Assembly (NCBI GenBank): GCA_003283665.1
Contig: QBWF01000011.1
Coordinates: 1-26,505 of the forward strand
DNA: 26,505 nucleotides
Direction: 5' to 3'
Origin: Prochlorococcus sp. AG-315-I14
GTDB taxonomy: Bacteria; Cyanobacteriota; Cyanobacteriia; PCC-6307; Cyanobiaceae
Positions 1 through 7,716 of this stretch are shown in pieces; within the stretch, counting starts at the first letter, position 1; every line of letters starts with the position of its first letter. The notes beneath the pieces were generated by a model that saw only the letters and a program-made list of their open reading frames with translations, was not told the origin of the DNA and did not search any database. The translations under genes were made by a program, and so were the position numbers.

Positions 1-881
1 CAAAAGCAATAGAACTGAAACCAACTTTTGCCATTGCGAAAATGAATAGATGGCAATTACTTTTTGATCAAGGAAAGTTCGATCTTGCATTAAGAGATTC
101 AGATTCCTGCAACACAAAATTATCAAGAGCATGTTCTCTAGAAACCCTTTATGCATTAGGAAGGATTAAAGAGATTTATGAGAGAATCGAAAATTCTTCT
201 GATCTGGATAACGAAAATGTCAGAATGGCAGCATTTGCTTCATTCATTGCTGAGCAAGAAAACAAAGAAACTGCACTAAATTTCTGTAAAAACCCTCTTT
301 CGTTTTTATATATTTCCAATATCAAAGTACATTTAAAACAATATGTTGAATTTACAAAAGATATTATTAATGAACTTAGTAATATAAAAACAATTTGGGA
401 ACCTTTAAATAAAACTACTCGCAATGGATTCCAAACGCCTCCTTATATAAATTTGTTTTCAAATTCCTCTAAACAAATTTCAAAACTTAAGTCAATTATT
501 TTAAATGAATTAGATTCATATTACTCTAAATTTGAAAACGAATCTTGTTCTTATATTCAAAAATGGCCCTCAAATAGGAATTTAAAGGCATGGCATGTAA
601 TTCTTAAAAAGCAAGGATACCAAGACGCACATATACATCCTTCTGGATGGCTTAGTGGCGTTATTTATTTGAAGGTTGTTCCTACACTAGGGAATGATGA
701 GGGGGCAATTGAATTTAGTTTAAATGGGCAAAATTATTCCAATCTCAACTCTCCAAAATCAATACATCATCCAGAAGTAGGAGATATAGTTTTTTTCCCT
801 TCTTCTCTTCACCACAGGACTATCCCTTTTTCGACAGATACGGACAGAATAGTTATTGCATTTGACTTAATGCCAAATTAA
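1..881 (+). CDS. TPR protein with C-terminal 2OG-Fe(II) oxygenase-like domain (5' partial)
   Basis: The reading frame is open from the left edge (first full codon at base 3). The residues before the first ATG at 42 (AIELKP) look like the end of a tetratricopeptide repeat, so the gene starts upstream and the ATG at 42 is probably not its start. Numbering from that ATG, residues 1-110 resemble degenerate TPR helices. The C-terminal ~120 residues resemble the 2-oxoglutarate/Fe(II) oxygenase group seen in marine cyanobacteria and their phages: an H-x-H pair at 197-199 followed by SGVIYL, a PEVGDIVFFPSSLHH segment with His257/258, and a downstream Arg269 that could bind the 2OG carboxylate. The substrate cannot be told. 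Protein or sugar hydroxylation is possible, given the glycan genes that follow. The next gene, also TPR-rich, lies 482 bp downstream on the same strand. The family call is fairly secure; the function is not. Confidence 0.72.
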   Translation, partial: KAIELKPTFAIAKMNRWQLLFDQGKFDLALRDSDSCNTKLSRACSLETLYALGRIKEIYERIENSSDLDNENVRMAAFASFIAEQENKETALNFCKNPLSFLYISNIKVHLKQYVEFTKDIINELSNIKTIWEPLNKTTRNGFQTPPYINLFSNSSKQISKLKSIILNELDSYYSKFENESCSYIQKWPSNRNLKAWHVILKKQGYQDAHIHPSGWLSGVIYLKVVPTLGNDEGAIEFSLNGQNYSNLNSPKSIHHPEVGDIVFFPSSLHHRTIPFSTDTDRIVIAFDLMPN

Positions 882-1363
882 TTGATCACTAGATTTTCCT
901 CACTCGATTGTTTTATACTGAATCAGCAGCTAATCGAGCCAGTAAAATTATTCACCTCGCACATGCAGAAACTCCACTTGATTAGTTATTAAGTAGTGCT
1001 TTTTGGACTTGTAAATATGAATAAATAATCATGGTTAAACGCCTTAAACTTTTAGATTTATCAATTAGCGGTTTTGTATAAATATAAAAAACAGACTAAA
1101 TAATCAAACTACAATAGCAATCTCTTAAATATAGCTCTATCTACCAATAGTCTAGTAAAGTTATACTCTAGAATACTAACTACAATAAATAACAACTAAA
1201 AACAAATAGCGGCTTATTAATAAAAAGAAAAATTTCTTTTGAAGCTTTATATTTAAACTATCTGATTGACTATAAATTGATCCTCTCAAAGGTTTAAATT
1301 TTTCATAGCTATAAAAACATGGTAATATATATTATAATTAATAAACTAAAGTGAATTATATCA
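882..1363. other. AT-rich gap without a recognisable gene
   Basis: No ORF of convincing length or composition is seen on either strand. A 7-bp inverted repeat (CTCGATT at 903-909, AATCGAG at 932-938) follows the oxygenase-like gene but has no T-run, so it is only a weak terminator candidate. The stretch 924-985 reads as a short open frame (AANRASKIIHLAHAETPLD) that stops quickly and may be a gene remnant or chance. Confidence 0.5.
1333..1338 (+). promoter_or_regulatory. Candidate -10 element of the TPR-OGT gene
   Basis: A perfect TATAAT lies 25 bases before the ATG at 1364. No convincing -35 hexamer stands 16-18 bp upstream, and the surroundings are very AT-rich, so a chance match is possible. 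A sigma-70-type promoter with a -10 element and a weak -35 would be ordinary in this kind of cyanobacterium. Confidence 0.3.
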
Positions 1364-3772
1364 ATGAAAGGTTTTGGCGAAACACAAAGATCAAAGAAAA
1401 ACAAAACATCTTCTAGCTTAAAAGGAAAAGCTATTATTGAAAATGCATTTAGATTTCACTCTGAAGGCAACATCTCTAAAGCTGCAGAGTATTACCAAGC
1501 TTATATAAATAAAGGGTTTCTAGACCCTTTAGTTCTATCTAACTATGGGGTTATTTTATATCAAGCCGGAAATACTGCTAAAGCTATTAGTTTATACCAA
1601 AAGTCTATACAAGAATTCCCACAAAGTCCTCAGGCATACTCAAACTTAGGAAATATATATGCAAGCATGGGAGATCATGATAAGGCTATATCACACTTTC
1701 AAAAAGCAACATCAATAAATCATAATTATTTAGATGCTTATTACAACCTAGGTAAAAGTTTAATAAAAACTAAGAGGTTTAATGAAGCTGAAGATGCCTT
1801 CAAAGAATCATTAAGAATAAACCCTAAATGCCCTAAGTCTCATCATAATCTAGGTGTCATTAAAAAAGAAATGAATGATCTTGCAGGAGCAGAAATATCT
1901 ACAAGAAAAGCAATAGAGTTTGATCCTAACTTAGCAGAAGCTCATAATAATCTTGGAGTAATACTTAAAAGTAAAAACAAGCTATATGAAGCCAGGCTTG
2001 CAATAGAAAAAGCAATATTAATTCGACCAAACTATTCAGAAGCATTGTCAAACCTTGGCAATATTTCAAGAGAAATGGGAGATTTTACATTTGCAAAATC
2101 AGCCTATAATAAATCAATAATTAACAAAACTGATTTTGAAGATGCCTTTTATAACTTAGGTATCCTTGAAAAATTTTCAGGCAATCACTATGAAGCGGAA
2201 AGAATAACAAGAAAAGCTCTGGAGTTAAACCCAAATTCAGCTTTGTCAAATAACAATCTTGGAGAAATATTAATATTAATGGATAGGGTAAAGGAAGCGA
2301 AAAAATTTATTAATAAGTCTATTGAGATTGATCCAGAATATGCGGAAGCATATGCAAATCTAGGGCAGGCCCTAATATTAGAAAGTGACTTCTTATCTGC
2401 TAAACAATATCTCCAAAAAGCTATTAATATTAGTACAGAGAACTATAGATATAAAGCAGCAATGCTTTATACATTATCAAGATTGTCTGAATATCAAGAG
2501 CAAGAGAAATATAACTCTAATATAATTAATATGGGAACAGAAGGGGAAAGCATAGATCCATTATTATTCCTAACTTTAGAAGATAGCCCTAAAAGGCATC
2601 TTCAAAGGTCTAGAAATATCTATAATAAAAAATTCAAAAGAGATTCATCAAATATTATATATAGACAAAAAACTAAAATCAATATTGGTTATTTTTCAGC
2701 AGATTTCCGAGACCACCCAGTAATGCATATTATGGAGGGTTTGTTTAAAAATCATGACAAAGATAATTTCAATATATTTGCATACTATTTTGGTGGAGAA
2801 GAAGATATGTATACCAAGAAAGTAAGGAATTCAGTTGATTATTTTCATAATATTAGCAATCTTAACCATCTAGAGACTGTTAAAAAAGCTAGAAAAGATG
2901 AGCTAGATATTGCTATAGACCTTATGGGGTATTCTAAGAAACATAGAATGCCAATTTTCTCCTATCGAGTAGCACCTGTTCAAATAAATTATTTAGGTTT
3001 TCCTGGCTCATCTGGATCTGATGAAATAGATTATTTAATTGCAGATGAAATAGTAATTCCAAGAAAATCTCAGATTTTCTATTCTGAAAAAGTTATTTAC
3101 ATGCCAAATTGTTATATGTGCTTTGATAATGAAAGAAAGATTTCAAAAAAACAATATGAAAGAAAAGATTTTGGTCTTAAAGAAAATTCATTTATACTTG
3201 CAGCATTTCACAGAAATGAAAAAATAACCCTCAAAGAAATTAATTCATGGTCTCGTATCTTATTAAAAATTCCTGACTCAATTCTTTGGTTATCTACACC
3301 TAACGAAATAGCGAAGAAAAATTTAATTAGTGCTTTTACAAAGAAGGGAGTTGATCAACATAATATTATTTTTGCAGAACGCCTGAAGAGCTCAGAAGAA
3401 CATCTTGCAAGACACTCATGTGCTGATGTATTTGTTGACACATTCAACTACAATGCTCAGTCAACTGGTATTGACTCATTATGGGCAGGTTTGCCTGTTA
3501 TTAGTCTCCAAGGAGAAAGTTTCTCTTCTCGCGTAAGCTCTAGTTTTTTGATTAATTTAGGGTTGACTGATCTTGTTGCTCATAGCATAGATGAATATGA
3601 AGAAAAAGTTTTAGACTTATTCCATCAGCCAGGCAAACTAGATCGAATCAAAAATACTCTCAAAGATATGATCAAAGATAATCCTTTATTTAATTCCTTA
3701 AAAAGTACACAAGATATTGAAAAAATTTATTTTAAAATGATTGATAAGTTAAAAGACGGAAATGAAAAGTAA
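1364..3772 (+). CDS. TPR-containing O-GlcNAc-transferase-like (SPINDLY/GT41) glycosyltransferase
   Basis: This 802-residue protein has about ten consecutive TPR units (roughly residues 20-390, with repeated A-x-x-NLG and A-I-x-x-x-P patterns). A GT41-type catalytic region follows (about 437-790). Visible GT41 landmarks are IGYFSADFRDHPVMH (441-455, with His451 matching the N-lobe histidine), APVQINYLGFPGSSGSDEIDYLIAD, FHRNEKIT with Lys620 at the place of the OGT catalytic lysine, and DVFVDTFNYNAQSTGIDSLWAGLPV (688-712), which lines the UDP-sugar site. The family moves GlcNAc or fucose onto Ser/Thr of proteins. Bacterial members often act on surface proteins or in glycan loci, and the acceptor here is unknown. 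Its last 11 bases overlap the Nudix gene, suggesting coupled translation. No signal peptide is seen, so the protein is probably cytoplasmic. Confidence 0.9.
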   Translation: MKGFGETQRSKKNKTSSSLKGKAIIENAFRFHSEGNISKAAEYYQAYINKGFLDPLVLSNYGVILYQAGNTAKAISLYQKSIQEFPQSPQAYSNLGNIYASMGDHDKAISHFQKATSINHNYLDAYYNLGKSLIKTKRFNEAEDAFKESLRINPKCPKSHHNLGVIKKEMNDLAGAEISTRKAIEFDPNLAEAHNNLGVILKSKNKLYEARLAIEKAILIRPNYSEALSNLGNISREMGDFTFAKSAYNKSIINKTDFEDAFYNLGILEKFSGNHYEAERITRKALELNPNSALSNNNLGEILILMDRVKEAKKFINKSIEIDPEYAEAYANLGQALILESDFLSAKQYLQKAINISTENYRYKAAMLYTLSRLSEYQEQEKYNSNIINMGTEGESIDPLLFLTLEDSPKRHLQRSRNIYNKKFKRDSSNIIYRQKTKINIGYFSADFRDHPVMHIMEGLFKNHDKDNFNIFAYYFGGEEDMYTKKVRNSVDYFHNISNLNHLETVKKARKDELDIAIDLMGYSKKHRMPIFSYRVAPVQINYLGFPGSSGSDEIDYLIADEIVIPRKSQIFYSEKVIYMPNCYMCFDNERKISKKQYERKDFGLKENSFILAAFHRNEKITLKEINSWSRILLKIPDSILWLSTPNEIAKKNLISAFTKKGVDQHNIIFAERLKSSEEHLARHSCADVFVDTFNYNAQSTGIDSLWAGLPVISLQGESFSSRVSSSFLINLGLTDLVAHSIDEYEEKVLDLFHQPGKLDRIKNTLKDMIKDNPLFNSLKSTQDIEKIYFKMIDKLKDGNEK

Positions 3773-4235
3773 ACCATTAAGCTCCAAAAATTGGAAAAAT
3801 TGTGTTCAAATGATGCCTATATTTGGTATTGATATTATTATTTTAAATAAAAATTTAAGAGTCTTAATGGGGCAAAGAATAAATGATCCTGCAAAAGGTT
3901 TTCTTTTTGTTCCTGGAGGAAGAGTTTACAAAGGAGAAAAGAGAAAAAATGCATTCAAAAGAATTCTACTTTCCGAAACAGGGTTGACTTATGAATTTGA
4001 TAAAACAGAACTTTTAGGGATTTACGAACACTTCTATACCATTCCCAATTCTAATAATAACCAAAAAATACATTATGTGATTGAAGCTAGAAAAATAAAA
4101 TTAAATATAAATAAAGAAGATATCAATATGAATGAACAACACTCAAGTTTTCATTGGATAAATATGAAAGATAGTGCCGATTCAAAAATTCATCCCTATT
4201 GTAAAGACTATATTATTGATATGAAGCAAGCATAA
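3762..4235 (+). CDS. GDP-mannose mannosyl hydrolase-like Nudix protein
   Basis: This 157-residue Nudix protein resembles Gmm/WcaH, which hydrolyses GDP-mannose (or GDP-glucose) to GDP and the free sugar. The stretch LMGQRINDPAKGFLFVPGGRV (residues 35-55) is close to the family pattern. The Nudix box spans Gly53-Leu75 as G-x5-E-x7-R, but the canonical REUxEE reads R67-I-L-L-S-E72, so two of its glutamates are missing. Loss of the same glutamates is a known feature of GDP-mannose mannosyl hydrolases and argues for that group over ordinary NTP-cleaving Nudix enzymes. Its start lies inside the end of the OGT-like gene (11-base overlap). Together with the ColD-like and Fcl-like genes opposite, it fits control of a GDP-mannose-derived sugar pool. 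Confidence 0.8.
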   Translation: MKSKPLSSKNWKNCVQMMPIFGIDIIILNKNLRVLMGQRINDPAKGFLFVPGGRVYKGEKRKNAFKRILLSETGLTYEFDKTELLGIYEHFYTIPNSNNNQKIHYVIEARKIKLNINKEDINMNEQHSSFHWINMKDSADSKIHPYCKDYIIDMKQA

Positions 4236-4280
4236 AATAGAGATAATAATAATTATTAATTGAAATTTAAGTCTAAAGAA

Positions 4281-5474
4281 TTACAGCTCATAGGGTAAAG
4301 CTACTTTTAAAAACTCATTGCATACTCTATCAACATCATCTTTTTTTAAATCAGCATGTATAGGAAGATATATGCCCTTTTCATGGATTTGATCTGCGTA
4401 TTTTAAAGAAGTTTTTTCACCTTTAAAGTTTTTCCAAAATGGTTGATTGCCCATAGAACCAGAAATCAAAGGTCTCGATTCAATATTCTTTAATTTCAAA
4501 TGAGCCCAAACTTCATCAGGATTATTTACCAAGGTAGCAAATGCAAAGCTTGAGATAAAATCAGTTCTAGATTTCTGGCACCAAAATCCCTTGATATTCT
4601 CTTTGTATTGTGAGAATATATTACTGCGCTTTTGGCAATATTCCTCTAATAAATCCATTTGCAGAAGACCAAGATAAGCATTTAAATCAGTAGATCTTAA
4701 ATTATAACCAGGATAGTAAAAGGTATATAAATCTCTAAAATTTGATGTTTGATATTTAGACTTTAAGTTATTAGCAAATTTAGCATCTAGATTTCGACTC
4801 CACCCATGAGCTCGTAGCGATTTGCTGATCTGATTAAATTCATAATCATTACTACAAAGACAACCACCTTCAATAGTTGAAATATGATGACCATAAAAAA
4901 ATGAGAAACTAGAAGCTAAACCAAAAGACCCTAATTTTTTTGAGGCTACTAATGATCCTAAAGACTGACAACAATCTTCTAATAATCGAACATTAAACTG
5001 ATCACAGATGTCTAATATCTTTTCTACTGATGAGTTATGACCAAGGACATGCACTATAACCAAAGTAGAAATATTATCTGACTTAATTATCTTATAAAGA
5101 TGGTCAATATTAATTCCTAAATCAACAGGATTTGCATCTATTAAATGAGGCTCATAGCCCAAATTAATAAATGGTGAAACAGTAGTAGACCATGAGAGTG
5201 ATGGTATTGCGACTTTCTTATTCCTTAGATTCCTATATAGTAAATTAGTAGTTGCCATTAAAAGATTGGCAGATGATCCACTATTTAAGAAGGTAGAATC
5301 CTCAACTTGTATATATTTTGAAAAAACAGATTCAAACTCTTTTGAAAGTTCACCTTGTGTTAATCGTGGATAACTTTTTAACCACTCAGATAAGGAATCA
5401 ATATGGGATTTAGGAATTGTTTCAGAAGCTAATCCGATTCTTTCGAATTCATTAGAGCTAATATCAGATAGCAT
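4281..5474 (-). CDS. DegT-fold PLP protein with His in place of Lys: ColD-like 3-dehydratase
   Basis: This 397-residue protein has the DegT/DnrJ/EryC1/StrS aminotransferase fold: an SGSSAN segment near residue 65 and LEDCCQSLGS, with the pyridine-binding Asp, near residue 168. At the site of the PLP-anchoring lysine it reads SFFYGHHISTIEGG, with His196. Lys-to-His exchange at this position is typical of sugar 3-dehydratases: ColD (GDP-4-keto-6-deoxymannose 3-dehydratase, colitose pathway) and RfbH/E1. I see no obvious four-cysteine [2Fe-2S] set of the RfbH kind, and the length is near that of ColD (~390). The gene overlaps the Fcl-like gene by 11 bases on the same strand, which suits a ColD-ColC or fucose-type pair working on GDP-4-keto-6-deoxymannose. 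The exact substrate is inferred. A GDP-perosamine-type aminotransferase is unlikely without the lysine. Confidence 0.78.
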   Translation of the reverse strand: MLSDISSNEFERIGLASETIPKSHIDSLSEWLKSYPRLTQGELSKEFESVFSKYIQVEDSTFLNSGSSANLLMATTNLLYRNLRNKKVAIPSLSWSTTVSPFINLGYEPHLIDANPVDLGINIDHLYKIIKSDNISTLVIVHVLGHNSSVEKILDICDQFNVRLLEDCCQSLGSLVASKKLGSFGLASSFSFFYGHHISTIEGGCLCSNDYEFNQISKSLRAHGWSRNLDAKFANNLKSKYQTSNFRDLYTFYYPGYNLRSTDLNAYLGLLQMDLLEEYCQKRSNIFSQYKENIKGFWCQKSRTDFISSFAFATLVNNPDEVWAHLKLKNIESRPLISGSMGNQPFWKNFKGEKTSLKYADQIHEKGIYLPIHADLKKDDVDRVCNEFLKVALPYEL

Positions 5475-6405
5475 TATGAATACTTTTGTTAACGAATTCT
5501 AAGTAATGATTATAAGTTATTGTTAGGCCTTCCTTTAAAGTAACGCGAGGAGCCCAACCAAAACTATTTATCTTTTTGACATTTAACAATTTCTGCTTCA
5601 TACCAATTGGCTTTGAAAGATCAAAAGAAAATCTTCCCTCATAGCCTATTACCTTCGCTGCCTCTTTATAATATTCCAAAATAGTGTGATCTTGACCTAT
5701 TCCTACATTCATAATATTTGGTAGTTCTTCAATAAGTGGCAGCAAGCACCAAATTGAGCTTACTAGGTCATCAACATGCATAAACTCTCTCTTGGCTGAG
5801 CCATCACCCCAAACAATTACTTCAGGTATATTATGTACTTTCGCCTCATGCAGCTTCACAATTATTGAGGCTATTAGATGCGACCTATTAGCATTAAAAT
5901 TATCATATCTACCATATAAATTACATGGCATCAATGTTAGATAATTGCGAGATGGATCTTCCTTAACCAAGTAATCACATAATCTTTGGGCTGCAATCTT
6001 TGCCAATGCATAACCTTCATTTGTTGGCTCTAATTCTCCTTGCAGCAAAAATTCCTCCTTTAAGGGGTTCGAAATGTTCCTTGGATACATACAAGAACTT
6101 CCAAGATTAATGATATTTTTAATACCTATTTCTGCTGCTTCTGAAATCAAAATACAGCCTATCTCTAAGTTAGAAATAAGAAACTTTGAAGGATTAGCAA
6201 TATTTGCATGAATACCACCAACGAGACCAGCTGCATGAATTATATATTCAGGAGATTTAGCAATTAACCATTGTCTAACCTTTAACTTATCTGTTAAATC
6301 TAATTCTTGACGATTGGGAGCTAAAATTGTGTGGGATTTTGCTAAATTACTTTCTTTGATATTTCTTCCAACCATCCCAGTTCCACCGGTAATTAGAATA
6401 CGCAT
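5464..6405 (-). CDS. fcl: GDP-L-fucose synthase-like epimerase/reductase (Fcl/WcaG or ColC-like)
   Basis: This 313-residue extended short-chain dehydrogenase has an N-terminal NADP(H) motif GGTGMVG (7-13). It carries the signature residues of GDP-4-keto-6-deoxymannose epimerase/reductase: LGSSCMYP (Ser103, Cys105), YALAK (Tyr132, Lys136) and NRSHLIAS (His176), plus AAGLVGGI and LEPTNE. Fcl converts GDP-4-keto-6-deoxymannose to GDP-L-fucose. ColC does the matching step on the 3-deoxy product of ColD to give GDP-colitose. The overlap with the ColD-like gene makes the ColC role a real alternative. No GDP-mannose 4,6-dehydratase (gmd) is present in the window, so the substrate must come from elsewhere. 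The ATG at 6405 is followed directly by the Rossmann strand, supporting this start. Confidence 0.87.
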   Translation of the reverse strand: MRILITGGTGMVGRNIKESNLAKSHTILAPNRQELDLTDKLKVRQWLIAKSPEYIIHAAGLVGGIHANIANPSKFLISNLEIGCILISEAAEIGIKNIINLGSSCMYPRNISNPLKEEFLLQGELEPTNEGYALAKIAAQRLCDYLVKEDPSRNYLTLMPCNLYGRYDNFNANRSHLIASIIVKLHEAKVHNIPEVIVWGDGSAKREFMHVDDLVSSIWCLLPLIEELPNIMNVGIGQDHTILEYYKEAAKVIGYEGRFSFDLSKPIGMKQKLLNVKKINSFGWAPRVTLKEGLTITYNHYLEFVNKSIHNAI

Positions 6406-6463
6406 ATAGTCAGCCTCATAAAGTTATAAATTAATAGCAATAACATAATAGATTAATTATAGA

Positions 6464-7231
6464 TCATTTTTCAGAGTAATATCCTAGGTAAATGGCAACG
6501 TCATCCAATTCATCAATAATTTTGTCAATCTCAGAAAATGAAAAAAAAGAACGCCAGCTTTTGCTGTCGTTATTAGAAATATGTCCTGACTGAAATCCCG
6601 TTTCAGAATCAAAAGCTCTAATATTTTCTTTTGAAACAATAACAACTTCATTGGCTTGAATTGTTTCATTTCTTTTAATTTTGCTGCGCAAATTAGCTTC
6701 AGATTTCCTAATCATTGATTGAACACATACACGACTATATTTCTCTATTATTCTTTCTTGAATATCTAAATCAAGTTCAATTTCGAGAAAGTCCGCAATT
6801 TTCTGGATAGCTTCAATTTGATTTAAAATCAGATCCTCATATCTTTGGATAAGTATATTTTTTTTCTTCGTAGCTTTATAATGGTCTATAAGTGATGAAT
6901 GAGTTTTCGCAACTGAAATTGCCTTGTCTAAATCACATTTTGTAAATCGCATAAAAGATAGGCAAATCTCATAAGGATTTCTAATGTTAGTTATAAATTT
7001 TGAGTTTGGTAAATCAGTCCTCACGAAATCATGAGAATGAATAACATATTTATTTTTAGAATTTTGGTCTATGGAAGCTTCTTCCTTAAATAATTTAATA
7101 GCTTCACTTCTTGTTTGCATTTGAAAATGAGGGAAAACAGAATAACCTAAATATGAATATATCTCTCGAACTATATTATTTGTCCACATGGACATAGTTC
7201 TTGGCGTGCATGAAACCCAAACTGTATTCAT
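6464..7231 (-). CDS. Sulfotransferase-like protein (PAPS-binding fold)
   Basis: This 255-residue protein starts straight with a strand and a CTPRTMSMW loop (residues 8-16), which matches the 5'-phosphosulfate-binding loop of PAPS-dependent sulfotransferases. A second conserved stretch, TNIRNPYEICLSF (81-93, with Arg84 and Ser92), matches the 3'-phosphate-binding motif. LIQRYEDLI near residue 127 is also typical of the family. It is likely cytoplasmic. The acceptor is unknown; a sugar of the neighbouring glycan pathway is the simplest guess. It lies 58 bp upstream of the Fcl-like gene on the same strand, so co-transcription is likely. The sequence is divergent, and other P-loop group transferases in the same fold are not excluded. 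Confidence 0.68.
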   Translation of the reverse strand: MNTVWVSCTPRTMSMWTNNIVREIYSYLGYSVFPHFQMQTRSEAIKLFKEEASIDQNSKNKYVIHSHDFVRTDLPNSKFITNIRNPYEICLSFMRFTKCDLDKAISVAKTHSSLIDHYKATKKKNILIQRYEDLILNQIEAIQKIADFLEIELDLDIQERIIEKYSRVCVQSMIRKSEANLRSKIKRNETIQANEVVIVSKENIRAFDSETGFQSGHISNNDSKSWRSFFSFSEIDKIIDELDDVAIYLGYYSEK

Positions 7232-7716
7232 AGGTCAGATTGCAACAAAGGGTCGATTCGTAATATACATTCTATTGGTAGAGATCGTTCTAAAAAGTAA
7301 AATGGAAAAGCTGCCAAAAGAAGTAATATAATAAAGAAGCTAACAAGCAAAGAAGTTAAGACTAGAGAAAGAAACATAGAGGATTGGTGGAACAGATGCT
7401 TAAGGAAAGACAATTCGAATAGACAGTTACTGTATAATCTAGTTAAAAAAAACCCTACTAAAAATAATAGAAATTTCTGAGGAAAAGAAAAAGCAGAAAC
7501 AAGAAGTTACAATATTAAGCACATTACATCCCAGTATGGTTTATAAGAATCTGAAAAAATATTATCTCTCCAAAAGAGTATTTAAATATCAGACTAAACT
7601 GATATTTATTTAATACTAAAACCTAGTTACGATGAAATATTAAAATCAATCTTAATAAATATAAAGAATGTGAGTTTTATCCTTGTAAAGAATAAATATT
7701 TTCATGCTTTAAATCA
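7232..7716. other. AT-rich gap; one hairpin and one doubtful hydrophobic ORF
   Basis: The gap lies between two - strand genes. It holds the 10-bp hairpin listed at 7583-7608. It also holds a 61-codon hydrophobic - strand frame (7228-7413, TTG start, or ATG at 7377) whose stop overlaps the sulfotransferase-like start as ATGA. That frame has one strong transmembrane-like stretch but no ribosome site or family resemblance, so I do not call it a gene. The rest is AT-rich without visible structure. Confidence 0.45.
7583..7608. repeat. 10-bp inverted repeat, hairpin or weak terminator
   Basis: TAAATATCAG and its exact complement are separated by six bases (ACTAAA). The hairpin lies about 110 bases past the stop of the epimerase/dehydratase gene in its direction of transcription and ahead of the sulfotransferase-like gene. 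A clean run of T is missing after the stem, so termination is only possible, not shown. Confidence 0.5.

Noticed and set aside
4236..4280. AATAATTATT palindrome between the convergent Nudix and ColD-like genes
   Set aside because: Only A/T bases and no stable stem; not a credible terminator.
6060..6075. tRNA T-loop-like GGTTCGAAA
   Set aside because: It is inside the Fcl-like gene and no cloverleaf can be built around it. No tRNA was found elsewhere in the window.
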